Part shown: piece by piece, positions 27,600 to 34,507 of the stretch
Layout: the number at the start of each line of letters is the position of its first letter
Position numbering within the stretch: the first letter of the stretch is position 1
Assembly (NCBI RefSeq): GCF_014195635.1
Contig: NZ_JACICC010000001.1
Location: forward strand, 62,001-126,000
Direction of reading: 5' to 3'
Source of the DNA: Pseudochelatococcus contaminans
Lineage (GTDB): Bacteria; Pseudomonadota; Alphaproteobacteria; Rhizobiales; Beijerinckiaceae
DNA length: 64,000 bases
Position numbers and translations under genes: made by a program
The notes under the pieces: model-generated
Databases searched by the model: none
What the model saw: the letters and a program-made list of their open reading frames with translations, nothing else
Told to the model about the DNA's origin: nothing

Positions 27600-28700
27600 A
27601 TGATCCGGATTGTATCGCTGGTTGTCGCATTCGGCATGGCCTCGGGCGCAGCGCTGGCGCAAGATGCGACGCCGCATGCAACGCAGCCTTCCTCAGTCAG
27701 CCTCATCGGTGAAGTTCGTTTGCCGACGCAGCTTTCCATCGCCGGCGTTCCGTTCGGCGGGATCTCCGGGCTCAATTACAATCCCGAAGAAGGGCTGTTC
27801 TACGCTATTTCCGATGACAGGGCGGAATATGGCCCGGCGCGTTTCTACAAGCTGCGGATCGACATAACGCCTGCTGGCATCACGCAGCTTGATATCGTCG
27901 ATACGGTGCCGCTCACTGACAGCAACGGACGGGCCTTCGCGCGCGGCGATGTCGATCCCGAAGGCATCAGCCTCGATCCGCGCCGCCCCGGGGTTCTCGT
28001 GTGGGCGAACGAGGGCGATCTGGCCGGCACGCCCGCTGTTATCGAGGCAGGAATGGATGGCCGCGAACGCCGCCGCTTCGAGTTGCCTGCCTATTACACA
28101 CCGGACGCGGAAAAGCAGACCGGCATCCGCAACAACGCCGCTTTCGAAGGTCTGTCGCATGCGCCGGGCGGCGGGCGGCTGTTCGCGGCGATGGAAGGCA
28201 GCCTGTTGCAGGACGGCCCTCCGGCATCCACGCGCGATGGCAGCCTGACGCGAATCCTCGCGTTCAACCCGCAGACCGCCAAGCCAGTGGCAGAATACGC
28301 CTATCGCACAACGCCGGTGCCTCGCGCCTCGAAAAGCCTGCGCCCGGCCGACAATGGCGTCTCGGCTATTCTGGCGCTGGACGATGACCGACTGCTCGTC
28401 GTGGAGCGCAGCTACGCATCGGGCTATGGCAACACCATACAGGTTTTCGAGGCGACGACAGCCGGCGCGACCGACGTGCTGGGCCGCCCGGCCATTGCCG
28501 GCACAACCTTCGAGCCTGTCACCAAGAAGCACCTTTTCACGCTGGAGGAAGGCACCTTCGGACTGGACATGGACAACATCGAGAGCATCACATTCGGCCC
28601 GGAGATCAACGGCCGCAAGACGCTGGTGCTGGCCTCGGACAACAACTTCAACCCGCGCGGGCAGATCACGCAGTTCATTGTGCTGGCTTATGATCCATAA
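27600..28700 (+). CDS. Secreted esterase-like/phytase-like beta-propeller protein
   Basis: This 366-residue protein has a signal peptide (MIRIVSLVVAFGMASGAALA, cleaved before QDATP), so it is probably periplasmic. The rest shows the pattern of the phytase-like domain family: FGGISGLNYNPEEGLFYAIS and DVDPEGISLDPRRPGVLVWA, then NNAAFEGLSHAPGGGRLFAA, and a final LASDNNFNPRGQITQFIVL. The substrate is unknown; phosphate ester hydrolysis is only a family-level guess. It is not part of the flagellar system despite its position after fliP. Confidence 0.85.
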   Translation: MIRIVSLVVAFGMASGAALAQDATPHATQPSSVSLIGEVRLPTQLSIAGVPFGGISGLNYNPEEGLFYAISDDRAEYGPARFYKLRIDITPAGITQLDIVDTVPLTDSNGRAFARGDVDPEGISLDPRRPGVLVWANEGDLAGTPAVIEAGMDGRERRRFELPAYYTPDAEKQTGIRNNAAFEGLSHAPGGGRLFAAMEGSLLQDGPPASTRDGSLTRILAFNPQTAKPVAEYAYRTTPVPRASKSLRPADNGVSAILALDDDRLLVVERSYASGYGNTIQVFEATTAGATDVLGRPAIAGTTFEPVTKKHLFTLEEGTFGLDMDNIESITFGPEINGRKTLVLASDNNFNPRGQITQFIVLAYDP

Positions 28701-28745
28701 AGCTCCCCGCCTTGCCGGAAAAGCGCGCCGGGTATAGAGAGAGGC

Positions 28746-29483
28746 ATGGCTTTTTCCGACGACGAGATCGAACGTTATGCCCGCCACATCGTGCTGCGCG
28801 ATGTGGGCGGCCCCGGCCAGATGAAGCTGAAACGCGCCCGCGTGCTTGTCGTCGGCGCGGGTGGGCTCGGTGCGCCTTTGCTGGCCTATCTTGCAGCGGC
28901 GGGCGTCGGCGTCATCGGCCTTGTCGATGATGACACCGTGTCACTGTCCAACCTTCAGCGTCAGGTGATCCACGGCACGCCGGATATCGGCCGCGCGAAA
29001 ACGGACAGCGCGCGCGATGCGGTGAACCGCATCAATCCACACGTTACCGTCGAAACCCACGCGCTGCGGCTTGATGCCGACAACGCTCCCGCCCTCATCC
29101 GCCAATACGATGTCGTGGCCGATGGCTCCGACAACTTCACCACGCGCTATCTCGTCGCGGATGTGTGCGAGGCGGAGCGCAAGCCGCTGGTCGCCGGGGC
29201 GCTGGGCCAGTTCGATGCCTCGGTGACGACTCTGCGCCCCTTCGAGACCGGACCGGACGGGCAGCCAAACCCCTCCTATCGCACGTTGTTTCCCGAGCCG
29301 CCGCCACCCGGCGCCGCACCCACCTGCGCGGAAGCTGGAATTCTGGGTGCGCTGCCCGGCGTCATCGGCAGCCTGATGGCGATCGAGGTGATCCGCGCCA
29401 TCGTCGGCTTCGGCGAACCGCTCGTGGGCCGGATGCTGATCGTTGACACGCTCACCATGCGCTTCGAGACGATCCGTTACTAA
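28746..29483 (+). CDS. MoeB/ThiF-family sulfur-carrier adenylyltransferase
   Basis: This 245-residue E1-like enzyme activates the C-terminus of a small sulfur carrier (MoaD or ThiS) by adenylation. The N-terminus EIERYARHIVLRDVGGPGQM and the nucleotide-binding VVGAGGLGAPLLAYLAAAGV are canonical, as are DNFTTRYLVADVC and the active-site-cysteine region APTCAEAGILGALPGVIGSL. No CxxC zinc pairs are visible, unlike many MoeB proteins. Without moaD or thiS nearby, MoeB and ThiF cannot be told apart. Confidence 0.88.
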   Translation: MAFSDDEIERYARHIVLRDVGGPGQMKLKRARVLVVGAGGLGAPLLAYLAAAGVGVIGLVDDDTVSLSNLQRQVIHGTPDIGRAKTDSARDAVNRINPHVTVETHALRLDADNAPALIRQYDVVADGSDNFTTRYLVADVCEAERKPLVAGALGQFDASVTTLRPFETGPDGQPNPSYRTLFPEPPPPGAAPTCAEAGILGALPGVIGSLMAIEVIRAIVGFGEPLVGRMLIVDTLTMRFETIRY

Positions 29484-29484
29484 A

Positions 29485-29584
29485 GCGTTTTCAAGCAAAG
29501 TGGATGCCACTTTGCGTGAAGAAAACGCGTAAAACCAATGAGATAGAGCATTTCTGCGTTTCAACGAAATGCCGAAATGCTCTA
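29485..29584. repeat. Double-hairpin palindromic repeat (REP-like), probable bidirectional terminator
   Basis: There are two stem-loops between convergent genes. The first has an outer stem GCGTTTTC/GAAAACGC (29485-29492, 29521-29528) and an inner stem GCAAAGTGG/CCACTTTGC (29495-29503, 29507-29515). The second has a perfect 11-bp stem TAGAGCATTTC/GAAATGCTCTA (29544-29554, 29574-29584). The spacer GCGTAAAACCAATGAGATAG resembles a dispersed intergenic palindrome family common in Rhizobiales genomes (from memory). It probably ends transcription of both flanking genes. Confidence 0.7.
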
Positions 29585-29593
29585 ATCATATCC

Positions 29594-30415
29594 TCAAAGC
29601 GCCAGACGCCGGAATGACGGCTCATGCCCCGTGGCCGCGCGGATACGCGCAACGGCGTCCGCCAGCGGCTCACTGACGACGAGCATGTGATGACCGTTGG
29701 CATGCAGCAGCGTAACGGCATCCTGCAAGATACCGACATGCCCGGGCCAGAAGGCCAGATCGCCGCGCCGCAAGTCCCCATACCGGGGCAAGTCCTCGCG
29801 CTGGGGCAAGTCCTGGCCCTGCGACAAGTCCTGGCCAAGTGTGCGCGATTGCGGGCCGCTGTCACGCGGGGCATCGACGCCAGTCGCCGCCAGCGACAGT
29901 TGCACGAGCCCGGAACAGTCGATGCCCAGCGCCGACTTGCCCCCCCACAGATACGGCACGTTCAAAAAGCGCTCGGCCACGGCGACGAAATCCAGATCCG
30001 GCCAGTCCGCGACTGGTGCAAGATGAGCGGCGTAAAGGAAACCCTCGCCGAACTCACCGCGAACGCGCAGGAATTCATCGCCATGCGGCAACACCGCAAC
30101 CTCGCCGTTGAGCGGCAGAACCGCGACGGGCGGCAGCTTGATCGACGGGCCGGGAAACACGAATGTGCGCGGCACGATGATGCGATGAGTCGGCTCCACT
30201 GGCTCGCCCAGCGCCGCGAGCGGCACATAGCCGGTGTAACCATCCCGAAGCAGCGTCACATGCGCCCAGCCCTCTCCGGCCAGCGCGTCATCCTCTGCCA
30301 CCGAGGCGCGCTCACCGATCAGCGCCTCGGTATCAAGCGCAGCAGCGGAATGGGGATCGCGCCGCAAGGGCGCCAGCGGTGCGATGATTTGCCGAATGGC
30401 CGAACCGCCGCTCAT
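29594..30415 (-). CDS. NlpC/P60-family peptidoglycan endopeptidase
   Basis: This 273-residue enzyme is expected to cleave peptide bonds in cell-wall muropeptides. An N-terminal SH3-like region (about residues 1-130) precedes the NlpC/P60 domain, with FLNVPYLWGGKSALGIDCSG supplying the catalytic Cys and GDLAFWPGHVGIL the catalytic His. No signal peptide is evident, so a cytoplasmic recycling role is possible. Between the Cys and His motifs the protein carries a tandem hexapeptide insertion (bases 29771-29842). The ATG at 30415 overlaps the aminopeptidase stop (ATGA); longer frames reaching back to 30676 run inside that gene. Confidence 0.9.
   Translation of the reverse strand: MSGGSAIRQIIAPLAPLRRDPHSAAALDTEALIGERASVAEDDALAGEGWAHVTLLRDGYTGYVPLAALGEPVEPTHRIIVPRTFVFPGPSIKLPPVAVLPLNGEVAVLPHGDEFLRVRGEFGEGFLYAAHLAPVADWPDLDFVAVAERFLNVPYLWGGKSALGIDCSGLVQLSLAATGVDAPRDSGPQSRTLGQDLSQGQDLPQREDLPRYGDLRRGDLAFWPGHVGILQDAVTLLHANGHHMLVVSEPLADAVARIRAATGHEPSFRRLAL
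29771..29842 (-). repeat. Four 18-bp in-frame repeats inside the NlpC/P60 gene
   Basis: Four imperfect 18-bp units start at 29771, 29789, 29807 and 29825, each beginning CAAGTCC on the plus strand. In the protein they read as hexapeptides of the type GQDLSQ, GQDLPQ, REDLPR and YGDLRR, placed just before the catalytic-His strand. Because the unit is a multiple of three, copy changes would keep the frame. Confidence 0.85.
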
Positions 30416-31821
30416 GCCGCGACCCCGTAGCGGCTTTTGAGCCATGCATAGACGAGCCGCGCCGCCTGCACCTCTCCCCCTTCCGGGCGGCCAGGGCGGG
30501 CGGAGGGTGTCCAGCCATAGATATCGAAGTGGACGTGCGGCACGCCAACCGTGAACCGGCGCAGGAACAAGGCCGCGGTTATCGAGCCGGCAAATCCGCC
30601 GCTGGAGATATGGTTGACATCGGCAACCTTGGACGCGAGCAGCTTGTTGTAAGGCGCCCAGAGCGGCAACCGCCATACGGGATCATTGACGGCCAATCCA
30701 GCCTCGGCAATCGCAGCGGCGATATCGTCATCTTCGGTATAGAAGGGCGGCAGCTCCGGCCCCAACGCAACCCGCGCCGCGCCGGTCAGCGTCGCGTAAT
30801 CTATGATCAGTTCCGGATCATCCTCACGCGCCAGCGCCAGCGCGTCGGCAAGCACGAGCCGCCCTTCGGCATCCGTATTGCCGATTTCCACCGACAGGCC
30901 CTTGCGGCTCGGGATGACATCACCGGGGCGGAAGGATGCGCCCGAAATGGCATTTTCCACCGCCGGGATGAGCACACGCAACCGCACCTTCACACCGGCG
31001 TCCAGCAGCATATGCGCCGTGGCCAACGCACTGGCTGCGCCGCCCATATCTTTCTTCATCAGCAACATGGCGCTGGAGGGCTTGATATCGAGGCCGCCCG
31101 TATCGAACGTCACACCCTTGCCGACGATGGTGACCTTGGGCCAGCTCTCGTCACCAGCGGAAAAGTCGATCAATCGCGGGGCCTGCGCCGATGCGCGCCC
31201 AACCGCGTGAACCAGCGGGAAATTCGCATCCAGCAATTCGTCGCCAACAGTCACCGAAAACCGCGCCCCGAACCGGGTGGCGAGCGCATGCGCCGCGTTG
31301 GACAGTTCCTGCGGGCCAAGGTCATTTGCCGGTGTATTGATCAGATCCCGCCCCAGCGCCACCGATTCGGCGACGCGGCTCACCTCAAGGGCATCCACCC
31401 CTTCCGGCACGACCAGCCGCGCGGCCGGGGCAGGGTTATCTCGATATCTGGCAAAACGATAAGCCCCCAGCAGCCACGCGAGCGCCGCCGCCTCACGCCC
31501 ATCCTCCGGTACGCCGTCCAGAGTGTAGATGCCTTCCGGCAACAGATCCGGCAGCTTGCCGTAGATAAAGCGATCAGCCCCGTCACCAACGCCGAACAGC
31601 ACCTCGGCCAACGCCCCGTCCGCGTTCGGCAGAAGCACGGCCTTGCCGGCATCCGGCCCTTTCCCGCTCTCCAAAAAGCCTTGCGCCGCCGCGAAGGCAC
31701 GCGCCAGCGGCGCAAGGGAGGCCGCGACATCCGGCCATGATTGCGGTGAGACGGCGCGGATTGTGACAGGCGATGCAGGAAGGGTCGGCAGGTCGGATCG
31801 GGAGACAAGCAGCGGATGCAT
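30412..31821 (-). CDS. Leucyl aminopeptidase family protein (peptidase M17)
   Basis: This di-metal aminopeptidase has about 469 residues. The catalytic domain is clear: VTIVGKGVTFDTGGLDIKPS (metal-binding Lys/Asp), MLLMKKDMGGAASALATAHM, and the M17 signature EIGNTDAEGRLVLADAL. The N-terminal domain is shorter and less conserved, as usual. I prefer the Met at 31821 (MHPLLVSRSD); 31833 is an alternative four residues upstream. It is coupled to the NlpC/P60 gene, which suggests joint peptide or muropeptide recycling (inference). Confidence 0.92.
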   Translation of the reverse strand: MHPLLVSRSDLPTLPASPVTIRAVSPQSWPDVAASLAPLARAFAAAQGFLESGKGPDAGKAVLLPNADGALAEVLFGVGDGADRFIYGKLPDLLPEGIYTLDGVPEDGREAAALAWLLGAYRFARYRDNPAPAARLVVPEGVDALEVSRVAESVALGRDLINTPANDLGPQELSNAAHALATRFGARFSVTVGDELLDANFPLVHAVGRASAQAPRLIDFSAGDESWPKVTIVGKGVTFDTGGLDIKPSSAMLLMKKDMGGAASALATAHMLLDAGVKVRLRVLIPAVENAISGASFRPGDVIPSRKGLSVEIGNTDAEGRLVLADALALAREDDPELIIDYATLTGAARVALGPELPPFYTEDDDIAAAIAEAGLAVNDPVWRLPLWAPYNKLLASKVADVNHISSGGFAGSITAALFLRRFTVGVPHVHFDIYGWTPSARPGRPEGGEVQAARLVYAWLKSRYGVAA

Positions 31822-32085
31822 TTTGACCTTCAACGGATGGAACGCGGCAAACGGAACGCACGGATTGGAAAGACTAAAGCACGTTCCCGCAGAATGGAAT
31901 CGGATCGTGCGCTTTCAATCCGGATACTCCACCGAAAGCCCGGCTTAAATCCGGGTCGCGGCAGAAGCGGGCAAGGCCTACAGGGAAAATGAGGGTTATT
32001 CTGTCAAGCTATGCAATACTGTTATCATCGTCTGTCAAAGTGTGTTCCACTGCTCTCCTGTTGATCGCAAATTGAGGAACTTCCG

Positions 32086-32547
32086 ATGGTCGATAGCATT
32101 TTTGATCTTCCGCCCGCCGCCGAATTCGCCAAGCGCGCCGCTGAAAAGCGGGCCGAGGAGGACGCACGTCGCCAGCAGCTCCACGAAACCGGCGACACCC
32201 AGCGCGAGGAACTCATCAACTCCCTCCTCCACGCCAACGAAGTTGCCACCGAAGAAGCGTTGAAGCGCGTCTCGGTTCTCGTTCGCACGGCGAGCGATCA
32301 CGGGTTGAACGAGGTTCTGATCAACCGCTTCCCCACGGAGATCCTGACCGATCACGGCCGCGCGATCCTCGCCAGCGATCCGGAATGGCCGGACACGCTG
32401 CAGGGCCAGCCCCGCACCCTTTACAATATCTGGAAGGAGCACCTGCAGCCCCTCGGATACGGACTGCGCGTGGAGATCGTCGACTACCGCAACGACCTGC
32501 CGGGCGACGTTGGCGCCTTCCTGTTCTGGGGCGCACAGGCCGTCTGA
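32086..32547 (+). CDS. Conserved-looking small protein of unknown function
   Basis: This 153-residue soluble protein has a highly charged helical N-terminal half (about residues 10-50, EFAKRAAEKRAEEDARRQQL) and a mixed C-terminal half with LYNIWKEHLQPLGYGLRVEI and a hydrophobic end, GDVGAFLFWGAQA. No signal peptide, transmembrane segment or known catalytic motif is visible. It stands alone as a plus-strand gene with its own upstream region (about 264 bp from the divergent aminopeptidase) and a strong terminator after it, so it is probably monocistronic. Function unknown. Confidence 0.8.
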   Translation: MVDSIFDLPPAAEFAKRAAEKRAEEDARRQQLHETGDTQREELINSLLHANEVATEEALKRVSVLVRTASDHGLNEVLINRFPTEILTDHGRAILASDPEWPDTLQGQPRTLYNIWKEHLQPLGYGLRVEIVDYRNDLPGDVGAFLFWGAQAV

Positions 32548-32575
32548 TCCTGCATTCGGTTACAGGCAATCATAC

Positions 32576-32604
32576 CTCTCCCGGATCATCACCATCCGGG
32601 AGAG
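32576..32604. terminator. Hairpin between convergent genes
   Basis: A perfect 11-bp stem, CTCTCCCGGAT (32576-32586) and ATCCGGGAGAG (32594-32604), encloses a 7-base loop. It lies between the convergent small unknown gene and cobT. The downstream T-run is weak, so the efficiency is uncertain. Confidence 0.7.
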
Positions 32605-32619
32605 CGTTGTCCATAATGA

Positions 32620-33696
32620 TCAGACCGGCCCGGAGACGCCCGCCTGCGTGCGCGTCGACATGCCGGAATGTGCTGCGGCAGCGGCCTTCACGATGCCCGC
32701 CGCGAGCGCCGCGCCCGTTCCCTCACCTAGCGTAATGCCCAGGGACAGCAGCGGCTTCTTGCCGATGCGCTCCAGCACCTCTGCGTGGGCGCCATCCGGC
32801 GAAACGTGTCCGGCGCGGCAGTGATCGATGGAAGACGGATCCAGCGCGTGCAGAATAGCTGCCGCCGCCGTCACGACATAGCCGTCCAGCAGCACGGGAA
32901 TATGTTCGAGCCGTGCGGCGAGAATAGCACCTGCCGCCGCCGCAACCTCACGACCACCAAGGCGGCGCAGCACCTCCAGCGGATCGTCGAGCGTGCCCGC
33001 ATGGCTCGCCAGTGCAGCCTCCACCACCGCAACCTTGCGCGCCACACCCTCACCGCTACCGTTCGCGGCGTGCCTGCCCTTGCTGCCGCTGCCCTTGCCA
33101 ACATGGCCGAACGTGCCGTGGCCGACCCAGTGCGAGGCAGGTCCGCCATAAAGCGCCGTGTAGATAGCCGCAGCCACGGTGGTATTGCCGACACCCATCT
33201 CGCCGAGGCTGAGGAGGTCCGTGCCGCCGGCAATCGCCTCCATGCCGAAGGCCAACGTGGCCACGCAGGCTTTTTCATCGAGCGCCGGCTCGCGGGTGAT
33301 GTCACCCGTCGGCAGGTCGAGAGCGAGATCGAAAACCTTGAAGCCAAGATCGTATGTGGCGCAGATCTGGTTGATGGCTCCGCCGCCGGCGGCGAAGTTA
33401 TCCAGCATCTGCCGCGTCACAACCTGTGGATAAGCCGAGACGCCATGCGTCGCGACACCATGGTTGCCGGCAAACACCACCACCAGCGGCCGCCTCACGG
33501 CAGGCGTCGGCGAGCCCTGCCATGCCGCCAGCCACTCGACGACAGCCTCCAGCTCGCCCAGCGAGCCGGGGAGTTTCGTCAGTTCCTTGTTGCGCGCCCG
33601 CACAGCCGCCACGGCGAACTCATCCGGGCCGGGCAAGGTATGAAGCAACCTGCGGACATCGTCGAAGGGCATTCCGGAGGTGTTCGTAGGATGCAT
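32620..33696 (-). CDS. cobT: Nicotinate-nucleotide-dimethylbenzimidazole phosphoribosyltransferase CobT
   Basis: CobT makes alpha-ribazole phosphate, the lower ligand of cobalamin. I chose ATG 33696 (MHPTNTSGMPFDD), giving 358 residues and preceded by GGGACGG; the frame upstream is Arg-rich and non-conserved. Motifs are VVVFAGNHGVATHGVSAYPQ, LSLGEMGVGNTTVAAAIYTA, and the late GKKPLLSLGITLGEGTGAAL. Between the motif WVGHGT and GEGVARKVAVVEAAL there is an extra Gly/Ser/Lys-rich stretch of about 18 residues not expected in the family. No cobalamin riboswitch is evident upstream. Confidence 0.93.
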   Translation of the reverse strand: MHPTNTSGMPFDDVRRLLHTLPGPDEFAVAAVRARNKELTKLPGSLGELEAVVEWLAAWQGSPTPAVRRPLVVVFAGNHGVATHGVSAYPQVVTRQMLDNFAAGGGAINQICATYDLGFKVFDLALDLPTGDITREPALDEKACVATLAFGMEAIAGGTDLLSLGEMGVGNTTVAAAIYTALYGGPASHWVGHGTFGHVGKGSGSKGRHAANGSGEGVARKVAVVEAALASHAGTLDDPLEVLRRLGGREVAAAAGAILAARLEHIPVLLDGYVVTAAAAILHALDPSSIDHCRAGHVSPDGAHAEVLERIGKKPLLSLGITLGEGTGAALAAGIVKAAAAAHSGMSTRTQAGVSGPV

Positions 33697-33990
33697 CGTT
33701 CCGTCCCGCGCATAAATCGTTGAAGGCCAATTGCGTTTATGCCGATCCATGGACGTCAACGCAAACGGCTCTGGCAAACGCCGTCCATAGCAGGCATTGA
33801 CGGCGGTGGCGAGACGCGCGCCAACATGGCCTTGGAAACTGGCGCACACGCGCTGGACAAACCGTCATTCCCGATATATATCCGCGCAAGTTCCGGCGGC
33901 AATTGTGTTGCGGGAAGAGCGGTACTATTCTCCGCTACTCCTGATTGATTCGGCATCGGGATTTCTGTGTTCTGCCCGGCGGGCGAACAT

Positions 33991-34065
33991 TGGGGCGTCG
34001 CCAAGCGGTAAGGCAGCGGATTTTGATTCCGCCATGCGGAGGTTCGAATCCTCCCGCCCCAGCCA
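33991..34065 (+). tRNA. tRNA-Gln (anticodon UUG)
   Basis: This 75-nt gene with encoded CCA has a perfect acceptor stem TGGGGCG/CGCCCCA, a D arm with CAAGCGGTAAGG, and the anticodon stem-loop GCGGATTTTGATTCCGC containing TTG. The T arm is GGAGGTTCGAATCCTCC. It sits alone between cobT and copZ. Confidence 0.97.
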
Positions 34066-34174
34066 AATTCTTTCCAGACATCTCATTTGTCGATCCGGCG
34101 CGCTTTCTTGCCGCATCTCCGGACGCCGGCCCGTGGCAAGCGGGGGGCTTGCCACATTGCTGACCGGGCCGGGG

Positions 34175-34381
34175 TTATGCGCTCGCCGCAACCTCATTGT
34201 CGTATCCCGCCGCCTTCACGGCTTCGGAAATGCGTGCGGCTTCGGTATTCGTTTCCACCGTTACGGTCTTGGCGGCCAGATCGGCTTTGACGACAGCGTT
34301 TGCATCAACACCCTTGACTGCTTTTTCCACGCTTGCCACGCAGCCTCCGCAGTTCATCTTTGGCACTTTCAGAAATACCAT
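34175..34381 (-). CDS. Copper chaperone-like HMA-domain protein (CopZ type)
   Basis: This 68-residue protein is a single heavy-metal-associated domain with the Cu(I)-binding motif MNCGGC (CxxC) near the N-terminus and a conserved end ([11 protein letters not shown]). Such proteins carry copper in the cytoplasm and deliver it to CopA-type ATPases. The ATG at 34381 has the ribosome-binding site AAGGAT; the longer frame back to 34573 overlaps the copA start on the other strand. It is divergent from copA and shares the 126-bp regulatory region with it. Confidence 0.9.
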   Translation of the reverse strand: MVFLKVPKMNCGGCVASVEKAVKGVDANAVVKADLAAKTVTVETNTEAARISEAVKAAGYDNEVAASA

Positions 34382-34439
34382 GGCTGGAATCCTTCTTTTG
34401 AGGCCGGCACGTCTTGCGCCTGCCACTGCACGATAAGAC

Positions 34440-34486
34440 ATGGTCTGGCCTTGCGGCTTCAACAAGACCATATACTCATTGCAAGG
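34440..34486. promoter_or_regulatory. Palindromic copZ/copA divergent control region
   Basis: Two interleaved inverted repeats lie 5' of copA: ATGGTCT (34440-34446) with AGACCAT (34465-34471), and CCTTGC (34449-34454) with GCAAGG (34481-34486). A good -10 hexamer for copA, TATACT, is at 34471-34476, with no consensus -35 at normal spacing. This is compatible with activation by a MerR-type copper sensor (CueR/HmrR), although the usual operator sequence is not seen. Confidence 0.5.
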
Positions 34487-34507
34487 CATCTCAACCGGGG
34501 CAATGGC

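Noticed and set aside
33697-33990. Cobalamin riboswitch upstream of cobT
   Set aside because: No B12 box or matching paired regions could be found on the minus strand.
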